Made by a program: the position numbers and the translations under genes. From the NCBI GenBank assembly GCA_016125505.1, contig WGLP01000003.1, positions 689,911 to 753,910 on the forward strand: a DNA stretch of 64,000 nt. Reading direction: 5' to 3'. Every line of letters begins with the position of its first letter. The first letter of the stretch is position 1. Source of the stretch: Gammaproteobacteria bacterium (GTDB taxonomy: Bacteria; Pseudomonadota; Gammaproteobacteria; UBA6429; Thiohalophilaceae). Positions 16,793 to 26,077 of the stretch are shown here, one piece after another. The notes under the pieces were generated by a model. It saw only the letters and a list, made by a program, of their open reading frames with translations, ran no database searches and had not been told where the DNA came from.

Positions 16793-17605
16793 TTAGAACA
16801 GGGAAGCGCTCAATTCATTTATCGCCGCCAGCATCTCGGCATCGTCGGTAAGTGCCTGCGCGATGGCAGTGTGGCAGGCGGTGACCGGGGAGACATTGGC
16901 GCAAATGAGTTTGGCGGCATGGACCAGGAGGCGTGTGCTGGCGCCTTCTTCCAGGCCGCTGCCTTTCAAATTGCGAGTCATGCCGGCGAACTTCACCAGC
17001 TTGTTGGCCAAGTCGGCATCGATGCCGGTTTCTTTTTGCAGAATGGTGGCTTCCAGTTGCGCGTTGGGATAATCGAATTCCAGCGCCACGAAGCGCTGGC
17101 GCGTGCTTTGTTTGAGGTCCTTGAGCACGCTTTGATAACCGGGGTTGTACGAGATCGCCAGGCAGAACTCGTCGCCGGCCTCGATGATCTCACCGAGTTT
17201 TTCGATGGGCAGTGCGCGCCGGTCATCGGCGAGCGGATGGATCACCACCATGGTGTCCTTGCGCGCCTCGACGATCTCGTCCAGATAACAGATGGCACCG
17301 CTGCGTACCGCCGCCGCGAGCGGACCGTCGATCCACACCGTTTCGCCGCCTTTCACCAGATAACGCCCGACCAGGTCCGATGCCGTCAGATCGTCGTGAC
17401 AGGATACGGTGATCAACGGACGCTTCAGGCGCCAGGCCATGTGTTCCATGAACCGGGTCTTGCCGCAACCGGTCGGCCCCTTGAGCAACACCGGCAGTTT
17501 TTGTTTATACGCCGCCTCGAACACCGCGATCTCATCACCCACCGGCTGGTAATAAGGTTCTTGTTCGATAATGAATTCTTCGGTGCGCAGGACCTGGGCT
17601 TTCAT
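16793..17605 (-). CDS. cbbQ: CbbQ/NorQ-type MoxR AAA+ ATPase
   Basis: A 270-residue AAA+ ATPase of the MoxR/CbbQ-NirQ-NorQ group: Walker A GPTGCGKT (43-50), Walker B AICYLDE (104-110), sensor I in SYNPGYQ (152-158) and the arginine region STRQRF (167-172). I chose the ATG that begins [10 protein letters not shown] because the homologous part starts there; the longer frame (to 17758) adds 51 residues rich in Cys/Arg/Phe with no family resemblance. With the VWA partner directly downstream it should remodel RuBisCO and release inhibitory sugar phosphates at ATP cost. Family is firm; the specific client rests on context. Confidence 0.88.
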   Translation of the reverse strand: MKAQVLRTEEFIIEQEPYYQPVGDEIAVFEAAYKQKLPVLLKGPTGCGKTRFMEHMAWRLKRPLITVSCHDDLTASDLVGRYLVKGGETVWIDGPLAAAVRSGAICYLDEIVEARKDTMVVIHPLADDRRALPIEKLGEIIEAGDEFCLAISYNPGYQSVLKDLKQSTRQRFVALEFDYPNAQLEATILQKETGIDADLANKLVKFAGMTRNLKGSGLEEGASTRLLVHAAKLICANVSPVTACHTAIAQALTDDAEMLAAINELSASLF

Positions 17606-17696
17606 GTACGTGTTACCTGTGAACTGGGAAAAGAGATTATGGCAAAACAGGCGGGAGAATAAAAACCTGAGAATCAGCGGGTTATCCGGCGCGGTT

Positions 17697-17891
17697 CTAA
17701 TAATGCAATGCCTCGCCGGGCTTGAAACCAAAGTGCTTGTCCAGTTGCAGCTCGGCAATCAGGCCATCGGCGGCGGCCATGCCGTGTTCGCGCTGGACCT
17801 CGGCCAGAATCAGTTTGGCAGAGTTGCGGTTATAACCGCTGCCCAGACTGATCTGGACCTTCAACATTTCACGGGCTTTATCGAGTGTCAT
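17697..17891 (-). CDS. Small CbbQ-linked protein, 64 residues
   Basis: A 64-residue acidic/helical protein ([20 protein letters not shown] ... GEALHY). It has no signal peptide, membrane segment or cysteine. The [13 protein letters not shown] segment followed by an [12 protein letters not shown] helix suggests two or three amphipathic helices. I cannot name the family, but I believe similar small proteins accompany cbbQ genes in other autotrophs, which a search could test. It lies 91 bp upstream of cbbQ on the same strand and downstream of the DUF559 gene. A role as accessory to the CbbQ/CbbO activase is an inference from position only. Confidence 0.65.
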   Translation of the reverse strand: MTLDKAREMLKVQISLGSGYNRNSAKLILAEVQREHGMAAADGLIAELQLDKHFGFKPGEALHY

Positions 17892-17897
17892 GGTCTG

Positions 17898-18302
17898 TTA
17901 ATCCTTGGGCTGTATGCCCCCTCTCCCACCGGGAGAGGGTTGGGGTGAGGGGGTATTATTCAATTGCTTAGCAACAGATACAATATGTGATAAGACATCC
18001 TGGATTTGGGCTAAGACTTCGTGATTCCAAAAGCGCAATACCGTGTATCCACGCTGCTTAAGCGATTGCGTTCTTTTATTGTCATAGGTCTGTTTATCTG
18101 CATGTTGGCCACCATCCAGCTCAATCACGAGCCGTAGGTCGAAACAGGCAAAATCAACGATGTATGGTTCGATCACAGCTTGGCGTCGAAATTTGAAACC
18201 CGCCAATTGTCGATTGCGAAGGTATTGCCAAAGTAGTCGTTCAGCATCTGTGGAGTGATGGCGCAAATCTTTTGCATATTGCTTTAGACAATCTAAATCC
18301 AT
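17898..18302 (-). CDS. DUF559 (Vsr-like) endonuclease-domain protein
   Basis: A 134-residue protein of the DUF559 group with the restriction-endonuclease-like core: RLLWQYLRNRQLAGFKFRRQ, YIVDFACFDLRLVIELDGGQH (Asp and Glu-x-Asp as in PD-(D/E)xK enzymes) and VLRFWNHEV. Catalytic residues appear intact. The C-terminus (TPSPQPSPGGRG) is encoded by a 34-bp repeat whose inverted copy lies 25 bp upstream of the start, so the gene is embedded in a 443-bp repeat-bounded unit. Such genes are common near this repeat type and are probably mobile or selfish. It interrupts the spacing between the PPi-PFK and cbbQ genes. Activity is unproven. Confidence 0.85.
   Translation of the reverse strand: MDLDCLKQYAKDLRHHSTDAERLLWQYLRNRQLAGFKFRRQAVIEPYIVDFACFDLRLVIELDGGQHADKQTYDNKRTQSLKQRGYTVLRFWNHEVLAQIQDVLSHIVSVAKQLNNTPSPQPSPGGRGGIQPKD
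17918..17951. repeat. 34-bp inverted repeat, left copy
   Basis: A 9-bp perfect stem (CCCTCTCCC / GGGAGAGGG, 3-nt loop) followed by TTGGGGTGAGGG. It matches the reverse complement of 18327-18360 with one mismatch in 34. This copy encodes the Ser/Pro/Gly-rich end of the DUF559 protein. Confidence 0.9.
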
Positions 18303-18326
18303 TTAGATTTTTTCCTATATTTTATT

Positions 18327-18360
18327 CCCTCACCCTAACCCTCTCCCGGTGGGAGAGGGG
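18327..18360. repeat. 34-bp inverted repeat, right copy
   Basis: Reverse-complement partner of 17918-17951 (one mismatch), 25 bp upstream of the DUF559 start. The pair bounds a 443-bp cassette. Confidence 0.9.
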
Positions 18361-18412
18361 ATAAAACTTCTCCCCCCAGGGCGAGTTAGTGAACAGATTT
18401 TTTCGCCAGGTG

Positions 18413-18444
18413 AAAAAAAGGGCGACTTGCGTCGCCCTTTTTTG
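18413..18444. terminator. Bidirectional rho-independent terminator after PPi-PFK
   Basis: GGGCGAC-TTGC-GTCGCCC forms a 7-bp GC stem with A-run on one side and T-run on the other. It lies 8 bp beyond the phosphofructokinase stop on the minus strand. Confidence 0.9.
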
Positions 18445-18452
18445 TTTACCTC

Positions 18453-19787
18453 TTACAGATCAAACTTCTTCAGCTTCTTCGGTACGCCGATATTCTTCAG
18501 GCGTACATACTGGGGCATACCATCCTTGTACGGCGGATAGTCTTCACCCTTAATCAGCGGTTCCATGTAAGTACGGCAGGCTTCGGTAATACCAAAGCCA
18601 TCCTTGGTGATGAAGTTGGCCGGCATCATCTTTTCGACGTTGGCGACCTTGCTCAGGTCGGCCATGCCCACTTCCCACTTGAACGGCTTGTTGGACTTGC
18701 GTACCACGGTCGGCATGATGGAGTTATGACCCTTGAGTGCATACTTCACGGCCGCCTTACCCATGGCGTAGGCCATGTCGACGTCGGTCTTGGAGGCAAC
18801 GTGACGTGCGGCGCGTTGCAGGTAGTCGGCGACGGCCCAGTGATTCTTCAGTTTCAGCTCGGAAGAGATCATGTTGGCAATCACGGTCGCGGCACCACCC
18901 AGCTGGCTGTGGCCGAATGCATCCTTGATACCGCTTTCCGCGAGGAAGCGACCGTCGGGCCACTTCACGCCTTCGGATACTACGACAGAACAATAGCCGT
19001 GTTTCTTCACCAGGTCGTTGACCTTGGCCAGGAACTTGGGCTGGTCGAATTGCACTTCCGGGAACAGGATCACGATCGGGATCGGGGTGTCCTTGGTTGA
19101 GGCCAGACCACCGGCAGCCGCAATCCAGCCAGCGTGACGACCCATGACTTCGACGATGAACACCTTGGTAGAGGTCTTCGCCATCGAGGCAACGTCGAAG
19201 CTGGCTTCGCGGGTAGAGACGGCGATGTACTTGGCCACGGAACCGAAGCCCGGGCAGTTATCGGTGATCGGCAGGTCGTTATCGACGGTCTTCGGCACGT
19301 GGATGGCCTGGATCGGATAACCCATCTCTTTGGACAACTGGGAAACCTTGTAGCAGGTATCGGCGGAGTCACCACCACCGTTATAGAAGAAGTAACCGAT
19401 GTTGTGCGCGGCGAACACTTCGATCAGACGCTCGTATTCGCGCTTGTTCTGTTCCAGGCTCTTGAGTTTGAAACGGCAGGAGCCGAAGGCGCCGGACGGG
19501 GTGTGACGCAGGGCGGCGATGGCCTTGGCGGATTCCTTGGAGGTATCTATCAGGTCTTCGGTGAGCGCACCGATGATACCGTTGCGACCGGCGTAGATCT
19601 TGCCGATCTTACCCTTGTGCTTGCGTGCCTCTTCGATCACGCCACAGGCGCTGGCGTTGATCACGGCGGTCACGCCACCGGACTGGGCATAGAAGGCATT
19701 CTTCGGTGCCGCTTTCTTCGCACTGCTCTTGGCAGTGGCTTTTTTCTTACTCACTTTTTTCTTGCTGGCCTTTTTCTTTGCAGTCAT
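18453..19787 (-). CDS. pfp: Pyrophosphate-dependent 6-phosphofructokinase with lysine-rich tail
   Basis: A 444-residue PFK-family enzyme. NGGGDSADT (replacing the ATP-enzyme GGDGS) and PKTVDND (Lys where ATP enzymes have Gly) indicate use of PPi; EVMGRHAGWIA and QLGGAATVIA are further family motifs. It reversibly converts fructose 6-phosphate and PPi to fructose 1,6-bisphosphate and phosphate; in autotrophs and methanotrophs such enzymes also act in the Calvin cycle on sedoheptulose phosphates. Residues 1-29 are an added basic tail with 13 lysines in KKK-type repeats, not part of the catalytic fold. GGGAGA precedes the ATG. A 119-residue protein is encoded 46 bp upstream; a strong terminator follows. 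The nearby cbbQ/cbbO pair fits a carbon-fixation role. Confidence 0.9.
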   Translation of the reverse strand: MTAKKKASKKKVSKKKATAKSSAKKAAPKNAFYAQSGGVTAVINASACGVIEEARKHKGKIGKIYAGRNGIIGALTEDLIDTSKESAKAIAALRHTPSGAFGSCRFKLKSLEQNKREYERLIEVFAAHNIGYFFYNGGGDSADTCYKVSQLSKEMGYPIQAIHVPKTVDNDLPITDNCPGFGSVAKYIAVSTREASFDVASMAKTSTKVFIVEVMGRHAGWIAAAGGLASTKDTPIPIVILFPEVQFDQPKFLAKVNDLVKKHGYCSVVVSEGVKWPDGRFLAESGIKDAFGHSQLGGAATVIANMISSELKLKNHWAVADYLQRAARHVASKTDVDMAYAMGKAAVKYALKGHNSIMPTVVRKSNKPFKWEVGMADLSKVANVEKMMPANFITKDGFGITEACRTYMEPLIKGEDYPPYKDGMPQYVRLKNIGVPKKLKKFDL

Positions 19788-19833
19788 AAAAATCTCCCGT
19801 TGCTTAAGCTGTTATATAGATAGAATTCGTGGC

Positions 19834-20193
19834 TTACTTCTTGCCGGTGACGCCCTGTTCCTTCAGTTCGTAGTCCGCCTGGGCGCGCAGCAGGCTGACA
19901 ACGCAATCGAGCACATCGTCGTAGCGCCGTTTTTCCGTGGCATAGGTTTGGTACAACCGGTAATAGAAATGATTCATGAAATGGTACTTGTCGACCTTGG
20001 CCACCACGAAGTGGCAATCGCCCACTTCCCAATACACGATGGGGCACAAGGTCATTTCGGTGAGCGCCGGATTCAGCCGCATTTCCGCTTCGGCCAGTTC
20101 GATCTCCATTGCATGACCGTAACGTTCCTTGAGTGTGTCCTGGATGACACGAATCTCGTCTTTGGTGAAATCGGGTACTGGCGTATCTGACAT
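19834..20193 (-). CDS. Conserved-looking hypothetical protein upstream of pfp
   Basis: A 119-residue soluble acidic protein I cannot name. Visible parts are an N-terminal helix (DEIRVIQDTLKERYG), a beta segment (ALTEMTLCPIVYWEVGDCHFVVAKV) and a C-terminal helical part (HFYYRLYQTYATEKRRYDDV). There is no signal or membrane segment. It starts the two-gene unit that ends with PPi-PFK, 46 bp away, so a link to central carbon metabolism is possible. Codon use looks like the neighbours. About 205 bp without a gene separate it from the divergent metallophosphoesterase gene; both promoters must lie there. Confidence 0.75.
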   Translation of the reverse strand: MSDTPVPDFTKDEIRVIQDTLKERYGHAMEIELAEAEMRLNPALTEMTLCPIVYWEVGDCHFVVAKVDKYHFMNHFYYRLYQTYATEKRRYDDVLDCVVSLLRAQADYELKEQGVTGKK

Positions 20194-20398
20194 TGTTGTC
20201 GCGGTAAATGGCGTCGAATTGGGGAGGCGTAGGATACTAAATAATAGACGGCCAGCGCCAGCCCGGATGAAAATTCGTCTAAACGGTCACAGGAAATGCC
20301 TATATATAAGTAAATGCGCTGACATGCCAAGCCGGCGCTTGTGATCGACCCGCGATACTTTATGATAGCGCTGACACGCCAAAACACAGGGAAACCGC

Positions 20399-21880
20399 AT
20401 GGCGGCAGCGAATAAGAACTATGTGTGTCTTTCTGACCTGCACCTGGGGGCAAAATACAGCGTACTCTCGGCACGGGACGAAGCCGGACAGTACCTGGCG
20501 GCGACGCCTTCCGACTGCCTGAATGCCCTGGCCGCCAGTTTGCGCCAGTACCTGCCGCGGGTATTCGAGACACCGCCTGTGCTGGTGCTCATGGGCGATT
20601 GCCTCGACTTCGACTTCGGCACCCTGCCCGACATTGCCGAGGCCTTTCGCAGCCTGATCAGCGCATTTTTCCCCGCGAAGCAGACGCCCGTATTCGATGC
20701 GTCGGAGATCATCGTGATCCCGGGCAACCACGATCATCGCCTGTGGCAATACGAAAAAGACCGCCTGTTCATCCGCCACTATCCGCAGATCGCGCACTAC
20801 CAGACCACCCGCCTGTTCACCACGGAGGGTATCGATTCGTATTTCTTAAACAGCCTGGTCGCACAACATGCCGCTGGCGCGGCACCGCACATCAATCTGT
20901 ATTATCCGAACTACGGTCTTGAATCCGCGGACGGCCAGCGCCAGGTAATCCTGCATCACGGCCACTTCATCGAAGGCCTCTATCGTCTGATTTCACGATT
21001 GCAGGAATTTCTGAATACCCAATTCCTGCCGCACCGCGATATTCCGCCGGAACCGATCCTCGAAGTGGAACGCCTGGAACGGGACAATGCCGGCTGGATC
21101 GATTTTCTGTGGTCGGGCCTGGGCATGACCAATGCCGGCGCCGCCAACGCCAGCTGGCTGTACGACATCATGCAGGACCCCGCCGCGAGTCAGCAGTACC
21201 TGCGCAAATTTGCCGACCTGCTTTGCGATTATCTGAGTCGGCATTACGGCGTCAATCCGCGGGCCGGGATCAAACAACTGGGCAATCTGAGCGTAAACAG
21301 CCTGGTCACCAGCCTGCTCGACGCCGGTTTCGGCAAGGCCTTTCAGGGCGAGCGTATGTCTTATCACGACATCCTGTCGGCGAAAGGTATCAGCGGCCTG
21401 CGCTGGTATCTGCAGGGGCCGGTGCTGGAACAGATCAAATGCGAACGCCTGCTGGGTAATGGCAATGAATTGAAGCACACCAGTTTCGTGTTTGGTCACA
21501 CCCACAAACCGTTCCAGCAACGCCTGCCGGTGGACGGTTTCGACAAACCGCCCAGTGTATTCAACACCGGCGGCTGGGTCGTGGACGAACCGGGCCTGAC
21601 CGTGCAACAAGGTGCCGCCGCCGTCTTCATCGACAGCGAGTGCCGGGTGGCCTCATTGCGCCTGTTTCAGGACCCGGTGAACGCGGAGATCACGCCGGTC
21701 AGTGTGCAAGGTGTCGATGATGCGGATCCCGGCGCCGTGTTGCGTCAGCGGATGCAACAGGCGCTGGACGCTGCGCACTGGGAGACATTCAGCCAGGCGG
21801 TGGCCACCGCCATTCAACAGCGCGCACAAGCCACCTATCGTAAATTTTTCGATCCGAACAGTAACACCGGGATGCCCTGA
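20399..21880 (+). CDS. Metallophosphoesterase
   Basis: A 493-residue calcineurin-like phosphoesterase with the usual metal motifs: SDLHLG (residues 12-17), GDCLDF (about 64-69), GNHDH (about 112-116), the His in HHGH and FGHTHKP near 365. There is no signal peptide, so it is cytoplasmic. It is longer than UDP-diacylglucosamine hydrolase, with an inserted helical segment (about 200-330) and a C-terminal extension. AGGGA before the ATG is a fair ribosome binding site. The GMC-hydrolase fusion gene starts 3 bp after its stop, so they are co-translated; a shared lipid or sterol-like substrate pathway is an inference. Exact substrate unknown. Confidence 0.85.
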   Translation: MAAANKNYVCLSDLHLGAKYSVLSARDEAGQYLAATPSDCLNALAASLRQYLPRVFETPPVLVLMGDCLDFDFGTLPDIAEAFRSLISAFFPAKQTPVFDASEIIVIPGNHDHRLWQYEKDRLFIRHYPQIAHYQTTRLFTTEGIDSYFLNSLVAQHAAGAAPHINLYYPNYGLESADGQRQVILHHGHFIEGLYRLISRLQEFLNTQFLPHRDIPPEPILEVERLERDNAGWIDFLWSGLGMTNAGAANASWLYDIMQDPAASQQYLRKFADLLCDYLSRHYGVNPRAGIKQLGNLSVNSLVTSLLDAGFGKAFQGERMSYHDILSAKGISGLRWYLQGPVLEQIKCERLLGNGNELKHTSFVFGHTHKPFQQRLPVDGFDKPPSVFNTGGWVVDEPGLTVQQGAAAVFIDSECRVASLRLFQDPVNAEITPVSVQGVDDADPGAVLRQRMQQALDAAHWETFSQAVATAIQQRAQATYRKFFDPNSNTGMP

Positions 21881-21883
21881 GCG

Positions 21884-24800
21884 ATGAGCACCGATCACAA
21901 CAACACAACTCACCCCGAGTACAAGGCCATCTCGCGTGATTTTGCCGAGCTGTCCGCGGATGACGAATTCGATGTGGTCGTGGTCGGTTCCGGTTACGGC
22001 GGCAGCATCGCCGCCTCGCGCATGGCGCGCCTGGGTAAAACGGTGTGTCTGCTGGAACGCGGCCGCGAAATCCTGCCGGGACAGTACCCCGACACACTCA
22101 CCGGCATCCAGGATGAATTGCAGATCCGCACCGATACCAGGGCGGATACCACGCTCGGCCACAGCAATGCCATGTTTGATTTTCGCCTGAACGAAGAGGT
22201 GAGCGTGCTGGTGGGTTGCGGTCTGGGTGGCACCTCTTTGATCAATGCCAATGTTGCGCTTGAGGCAAGGCCGCAAATCTTTGCCGACCCGTCGCAACCA
22301 TGGCCGGAACCGTTTCGAAACGATCCGCAACTGCTCGCGCCCTATTACGCACGTGCGCGGGCGTGGCTGGGCTCGCGGCCCTACCCGAACCCAGGCCGCG
22401 GCGATGGCTATCGCTATCCACCTTTAAATAAATTGCAGGCCCTCACCAAATCCGCTAAGGCCATCAATGCGCCCATTATCGTGCCGGCAATCAATGTGAA
22501 CTTCGAAGACCTCGCCGATAACGGTCACGGCGTGCCACAACCGCGCTGCAATAATTGCGGCGATTGCTGTTCCGGTTGTAATCACGGCGCGAAAAATACC
22601 ACGCTGATGAATTACCTGCCAGATGCGTACAAACACGGTGCCCGTATTTATTGCAATAGCAGTGTGGATTACATCGAAAAACAGAAAGATGGTTGGCGCG
22701 TGCATGTGTTCAGTACACGCCAGGGGCAGGACCGCATTACCTTACATGCAAAAAATGTGATCCTCGCTGCCGGTACGCTGGGCTCCACGGAGATCATGTT
22801 GCGTTCCAAGTCACGCGGCCTGCCTTGCTCCGACAGACTGGGCCAGCGTTTTTCCGGTAACGGCGATGTGCTGGCCTTCGGGTACAACAGTTACTGGCAG
22901 GATAACGACGCGGACACCGATGCCCTGTTGCGTGACGATGCTACCCCGCGTTATCCCGGCGTGTATGCCATCGGCCGCGGGGAGAATCGCCTCGACGAAT
23001 CACAATTGCCGGGGCCGTGCATCACCGGTTGTATCGATCTGCGCGAGCCGCATCGGCCCTTGTCGGAACACTGCGTCGTGGAAGAGGGCGTCACACCCGG
23101 TGGCCTGAGCAGTATCCTGCCTACCGCCTTCATGCTGGCCGCCGCGCAACACGCGCAGTTTTTAAAATACGGCGCCGAGCAGGCGCAGTCGCGCCTGCAG
23201 GATATTCAGGAACTCGCCGCCGCCGCGCAGGACGCTGGCACCAACATGAGCGAGCTGTGTTATCGCGGCGCACTGAGCCGGACCCAGACCTATTTATGCA
23301 TGAGCATGGACGCTGCGGCGGGCGAACTCACCCTCGCCGATGGCGAGCGCGTCGTCGTGAAATGGCCCGATGCTGGTGCCAGTCCCGCGATTGCCAGGGT
23401 CAATAACATCATCGCCCAGGTCAGCGATGGCGTGCAGGGCCAGTACCTGGCGAATCCGCTATGGGACAAGGCGTTTGGCAATAAACTCATTACCGTGCAC
23501 CCGCTGGGCGGTTGCTGCATGGCGGACACGGCGGAGCTCGGTGTCGTCAATCACGCCTGCCAGGTGTTCGCGGATAACAGCGGCACCCAACTGCATGCAG
23601 GCCTGTATATCTGCGATGGCTCGGTGATCCCCGGCGCGTTGGCGGTCAACCCGCTGTTAACCATCAGTGCGATTACCGAACGCGCCTGTGATTTGATCGC
23701 CGGTAAACCCATTGTTGATGAAGTACCGGCAACGATCCCCATGAGTGAGCGTGACGTGGAGGCGGCCGCCATCGCGCGTGAGGCCATTGTCGAACCTGCG
23801 CTGACCGACGAGCAATGGCAGACGTCGTTAGGCAGCTGGCGCGACCTCTGGGAATTTCTGCGTTATCTGGAACGCGAGTTCGGTGAGCTGTGGCAGAAAC
23901 TGGAGGCCATCCTCAAGGAACTCATGCGCGAACTCAAACTCCTGCGCAAGGAACAGATCAAGCGCGAGACACTCTCTGTACTAGCCGTGGGTGCACTGGG
24001 CCTGCTGGCGCAGGAGGCCACCAACCAGCGTCGCGCCAAAAACCGGGAAGTCCCCAGCACCAGGGAATTCACCCTGTGGCAATTACTGGACGATACCAGC
24101 CGCGGACTGTTGCAGAGTTTCGGCAAGGACTTCAGTCAGACGCTGCAGTTTAGCGAGACCATGGCCGGCTATGTGGCTGCCAATCCGGCGACGACCTCAG
24201 ACGCATCCCCGCTGCTTGATCCTTATAGCATCGCCTATGCCGAGGGCAAGGCCGCAGGTGATGACCATGCCATGACGATGACCCTCAGCATCGGGGTCGA
24301 TGATATTCATCGCTATCTCAAAGATACCCAACGCAACATCGAACACGTGTGGACTATCCGGCCACAGGAAAGTCGCATCCATTGTCCTGTGTTATTTGAC
24401 GAGCACACCACGATTGAGTCCGGTAGTTTTTCCCTGTTAATCGCCGATGCGCAGAGCGTCGAGTCCTGGTTGATGGAATACAGACTGCACCTGCAAGCAC
24501 GCGGCAAGGCCAGCGGGTTTTTGTATGGCCGCAAAACCCTGCACTGCAAACCCGGTTCGCACTGGTGGACGGATCTCAGTGAATTGAGCGTGGGTTACTA
24601 TTCGTCGGAACAGGCGATGCTGAACGGCGAGGTCCCGCACACCATCGGTAAGGTGACACTCAAGCTGCAGGACTTCCTGCATCAAGTCCATTCAATCAAG
24701 GCGAAGACCATTAACCCGTATCTGCGGTTGTTGATCGAATTCCTCGATGTCTTCATCGCCAACGAAAACCGCAATATCCAAACCCTGATCACGCGGTATT

Positions 24801-26059
24801 TCGGCTTTCAGCTCGCCGGTGTCTTCGGCATGACGGTCTTCCGCGCCTACGGCGATCTGCTGTCCGATCTCACTAATTTTCCGGCGCAGGACCGCGCCAG
24901 CAAATACGCGCCGGTACCACGCCCGCTCAACGCACCACTCCCCGAACACCACCCGTATTTTCAGGGCAACGCCTCACCTGAATTACGTATGTATAAATTC
25001 AGACTCACGCGCTATCCGGGGAAAGGCATCCCGGTCATTCTCGCCCCGGGCATGGGGGTCAACGCCAGTTCCTTTGCTACACCCTCGGTCGACGTGAATC
25101 TGGTGGAATTTCTCACGCAACACGCACAACCGGGACAGGCCGCACCGAATCGCGATGTGTGGCTGTTCGATTATCGCGCCAGCGACGACTCCGGCTATTC
25201 CACGCAACCGTTTACCCTGGACGAGATCGCCCAGGAGGACTGGCCGCAGGCCATCGATTACATACTGGGCGTGACCGGTGCCAGCCAGGTCCAGATCGTT
25301 GCCCACTGCCTGAGTTCGATGGCGCTGCTGATGGGCTTGTTGAGCGGCAAGGTCGCGAAGGAAAAGATCCGCTCCATCGTGTCTTCACAATTGACGCTGC
25401 ATCCGGTGACCAACTGGCTGAACAACGCCAAGGCCGAGGGAGATCTCGTCAGCTGGCTGGAACAGCAGACACTGATCCAGCAACGCCATGGTACCGTGAG
25501 CATGAACAGCGGTGACACACCCTTCGATCACGCCCTCGACCTGGCCATGTATCAGTCGCCGGTGCCGGACGGCGAGGCATGCCACAACCCCTGCTGCCGG
25601 CGCGTGTTCGGCATCTATGGGCCGTCGTATCTGCACGGGCAACTCAATCATGCCACCCACAGCGCCATGGCCGACTGGTTCAAGGCGATCCATATCTCGC
25701 CATTCAAACAGTGGATCAGGATTATTCGCCTGGGGTATGTCGTCGACGCCGAAGGCCGGAATACCTATCTGACCGACGATAAGGTTAACGTCAACGATCC
25801 GAACAATCCGGGTTGCCGTGTGCCGAGCCTGGATCTGCCGATCTTCTTCCTGGTCGGCGGCCTGAATCTGATGTTCCTGCCGGAGACCTCACAACGTACC
25901 TATGACTGGCTGTGTGCACATAATGAAGCACGACAGACGCAGTACCGGCGCCGGATATTCGAGGGCTATGGCCACATGGATTGCTTCATCGGCAAGCGCG
26001 CCTATCTCGACATCTTCCCGGCTATCCTGCAAGATCTCGATCAGCACCTGGATAATTAA
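21884..26059 (+). CDS. GMC oxidoreductase (cholesterol-oxidase-like) fused to alpha/beta hydrolase
   Basis: A 1391-residue two-enzyme fusion without signal peptide. Residues 30-610 are an FAD GMC oxidase: GSGYGG (35-40), a Cys-rich segment RCNNCGDCCSGCNHGAKNT near 222-240, VHPLGGC and PGALAVNPLLTISA carrying the His/Asn pair known from cholesterol oxidase. Residues about 620-760 are a charged coiled-coil linker; 760-1040 are unassigned. Residues 1045-1391 are an alpha/beta hydrolase (VILAPGMGVNASSF, VAHCLSSMALL, GYGHMDC). The nucleophile elbow has Cys1142 instead of Ser, with His1364 as the likely base; the usual acid position reads GGLNLMFLP and is unclear. Likely acts on sterol-like or long-chain lipids. 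Operon with the phosphoesterase and a LuxR regulator. Confidence 0.85.
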   Translation: MSTDHNNTTHPEYKAISRDFAELSADDEFDVVVVGSGYGGSIAASRMARLGKTVCLLERGREILPGQYPDTLTGIQDELQIRTDTRADTTLGHSNAMFDFRLNEEVSVLVGCGLGGTSLINANVALEARPQIFADPSQPWPEPFRNDPQLLAPYYARARAWLGSRPYPNPGRGDGYRYPPLNKLQALTKSAKAINAPIIVPAINVNFEDLADNGHGVPQPRCNNCGDCCSGCNHGAKNTTLMNYLPDAYKHGARIYCNSSVDYIEKQKDGWRVHVFSTRQGQDRITLHAKNVILAAGTLGSTEIMLRSKSRGLPCSDRLGQRFSGNGDVLAFGYNSYWQDNDADTDALLRDDATPRYPGVYAIGRGENRLDESQLPGPCITGCIDLREPHRPLSEHCVVEEGVTPGGLSSILPTAFMLAAAQHAQFLKYGAEQAQSRLQDIQELAAAAQDAGTNMSELCYRGALSRTQTYLCMSMDAAAGELTLADGERVVVKWPDAGASPAIARVNNIIAQVSDGVQGQYLANPLWDKAFGNKLITVHPLGGCCMADTAELGVVNHACQVFADNSGTQLHAGLYICDGSVIPGALAVNPLLTISAITERACDLIAGKPIVDEVPATIPMSERDVEAAAIAREAIVEPALTDEQWQTSLGSWRDLWEFLRYLEREFGELWQKLEAILKELMRELKLLRKEQIKRETLSVLAVGALGLLAQEATNQRRAKNREVPSTREFTLWQLLDDTSRGLLQSFGKDFSQTLQFSETMAGYVAANPATTSDASPLLDPYSIAYAEGKAAGDDHAMTMTLSIGVDDIHRYLKDTQRNIEHVWTIRPQESRIHCPVLFDEHTTIESGSFSLLIADAQSVESWLMEYRLHLQARGKASGFLYGRKTLHCKPGSHWWTDLSELSVGYYSSEQAMLNGEVPHTIGKVTLKLQDFLHQVHSIKAKTINPYLRLLIEFLDVFIANENRNIQTLITRYFGFQLAGVFGMTVFRAYGDLLSDLTNFPAQDRASKYAPVPRPLNAPLPEHHPYFQGNASPELRMYKFRLTRYPGKGIPVILAPGMGVNASSFATPSVDVNLVEFLTQHAQPGQAAPNRDVWLFDYRASDDSGYSTQPFTLDEIAQEDWPQAIDYILGVTGASQVQIVAHCLSSMALLMGLLSGKVAKEKIRSIVSSQLTLHPVTNWLNNAKAEGDLVSWLEQQTLIQQRHGTVSMNSGDTPFDHALDLAMYQSPVPDGEACHNPCCRRVFGIYGPSYLHGQLNHATHSAMADWFKAIHISPFKQWIRIIRLGYVVDAEGRNTYLTDDKVNVNDPNNPGCRVPSLDLPIFFLVGGLNLMFLPETSQRTYDWLCAHNEARQTQYRRRIFEGYGHMDCFIGKRAYLDIFPAILQDLDQHLDN

Positions 26060-26077
26060 AACAAGACCCGGCCGAAC

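Noticed and set aside
17606..17758. 51-residue N-terminal extension of CbbQ
   Set aside because: Composition is unlike the family; homologous sequence begins at the internal ATG at 17605.
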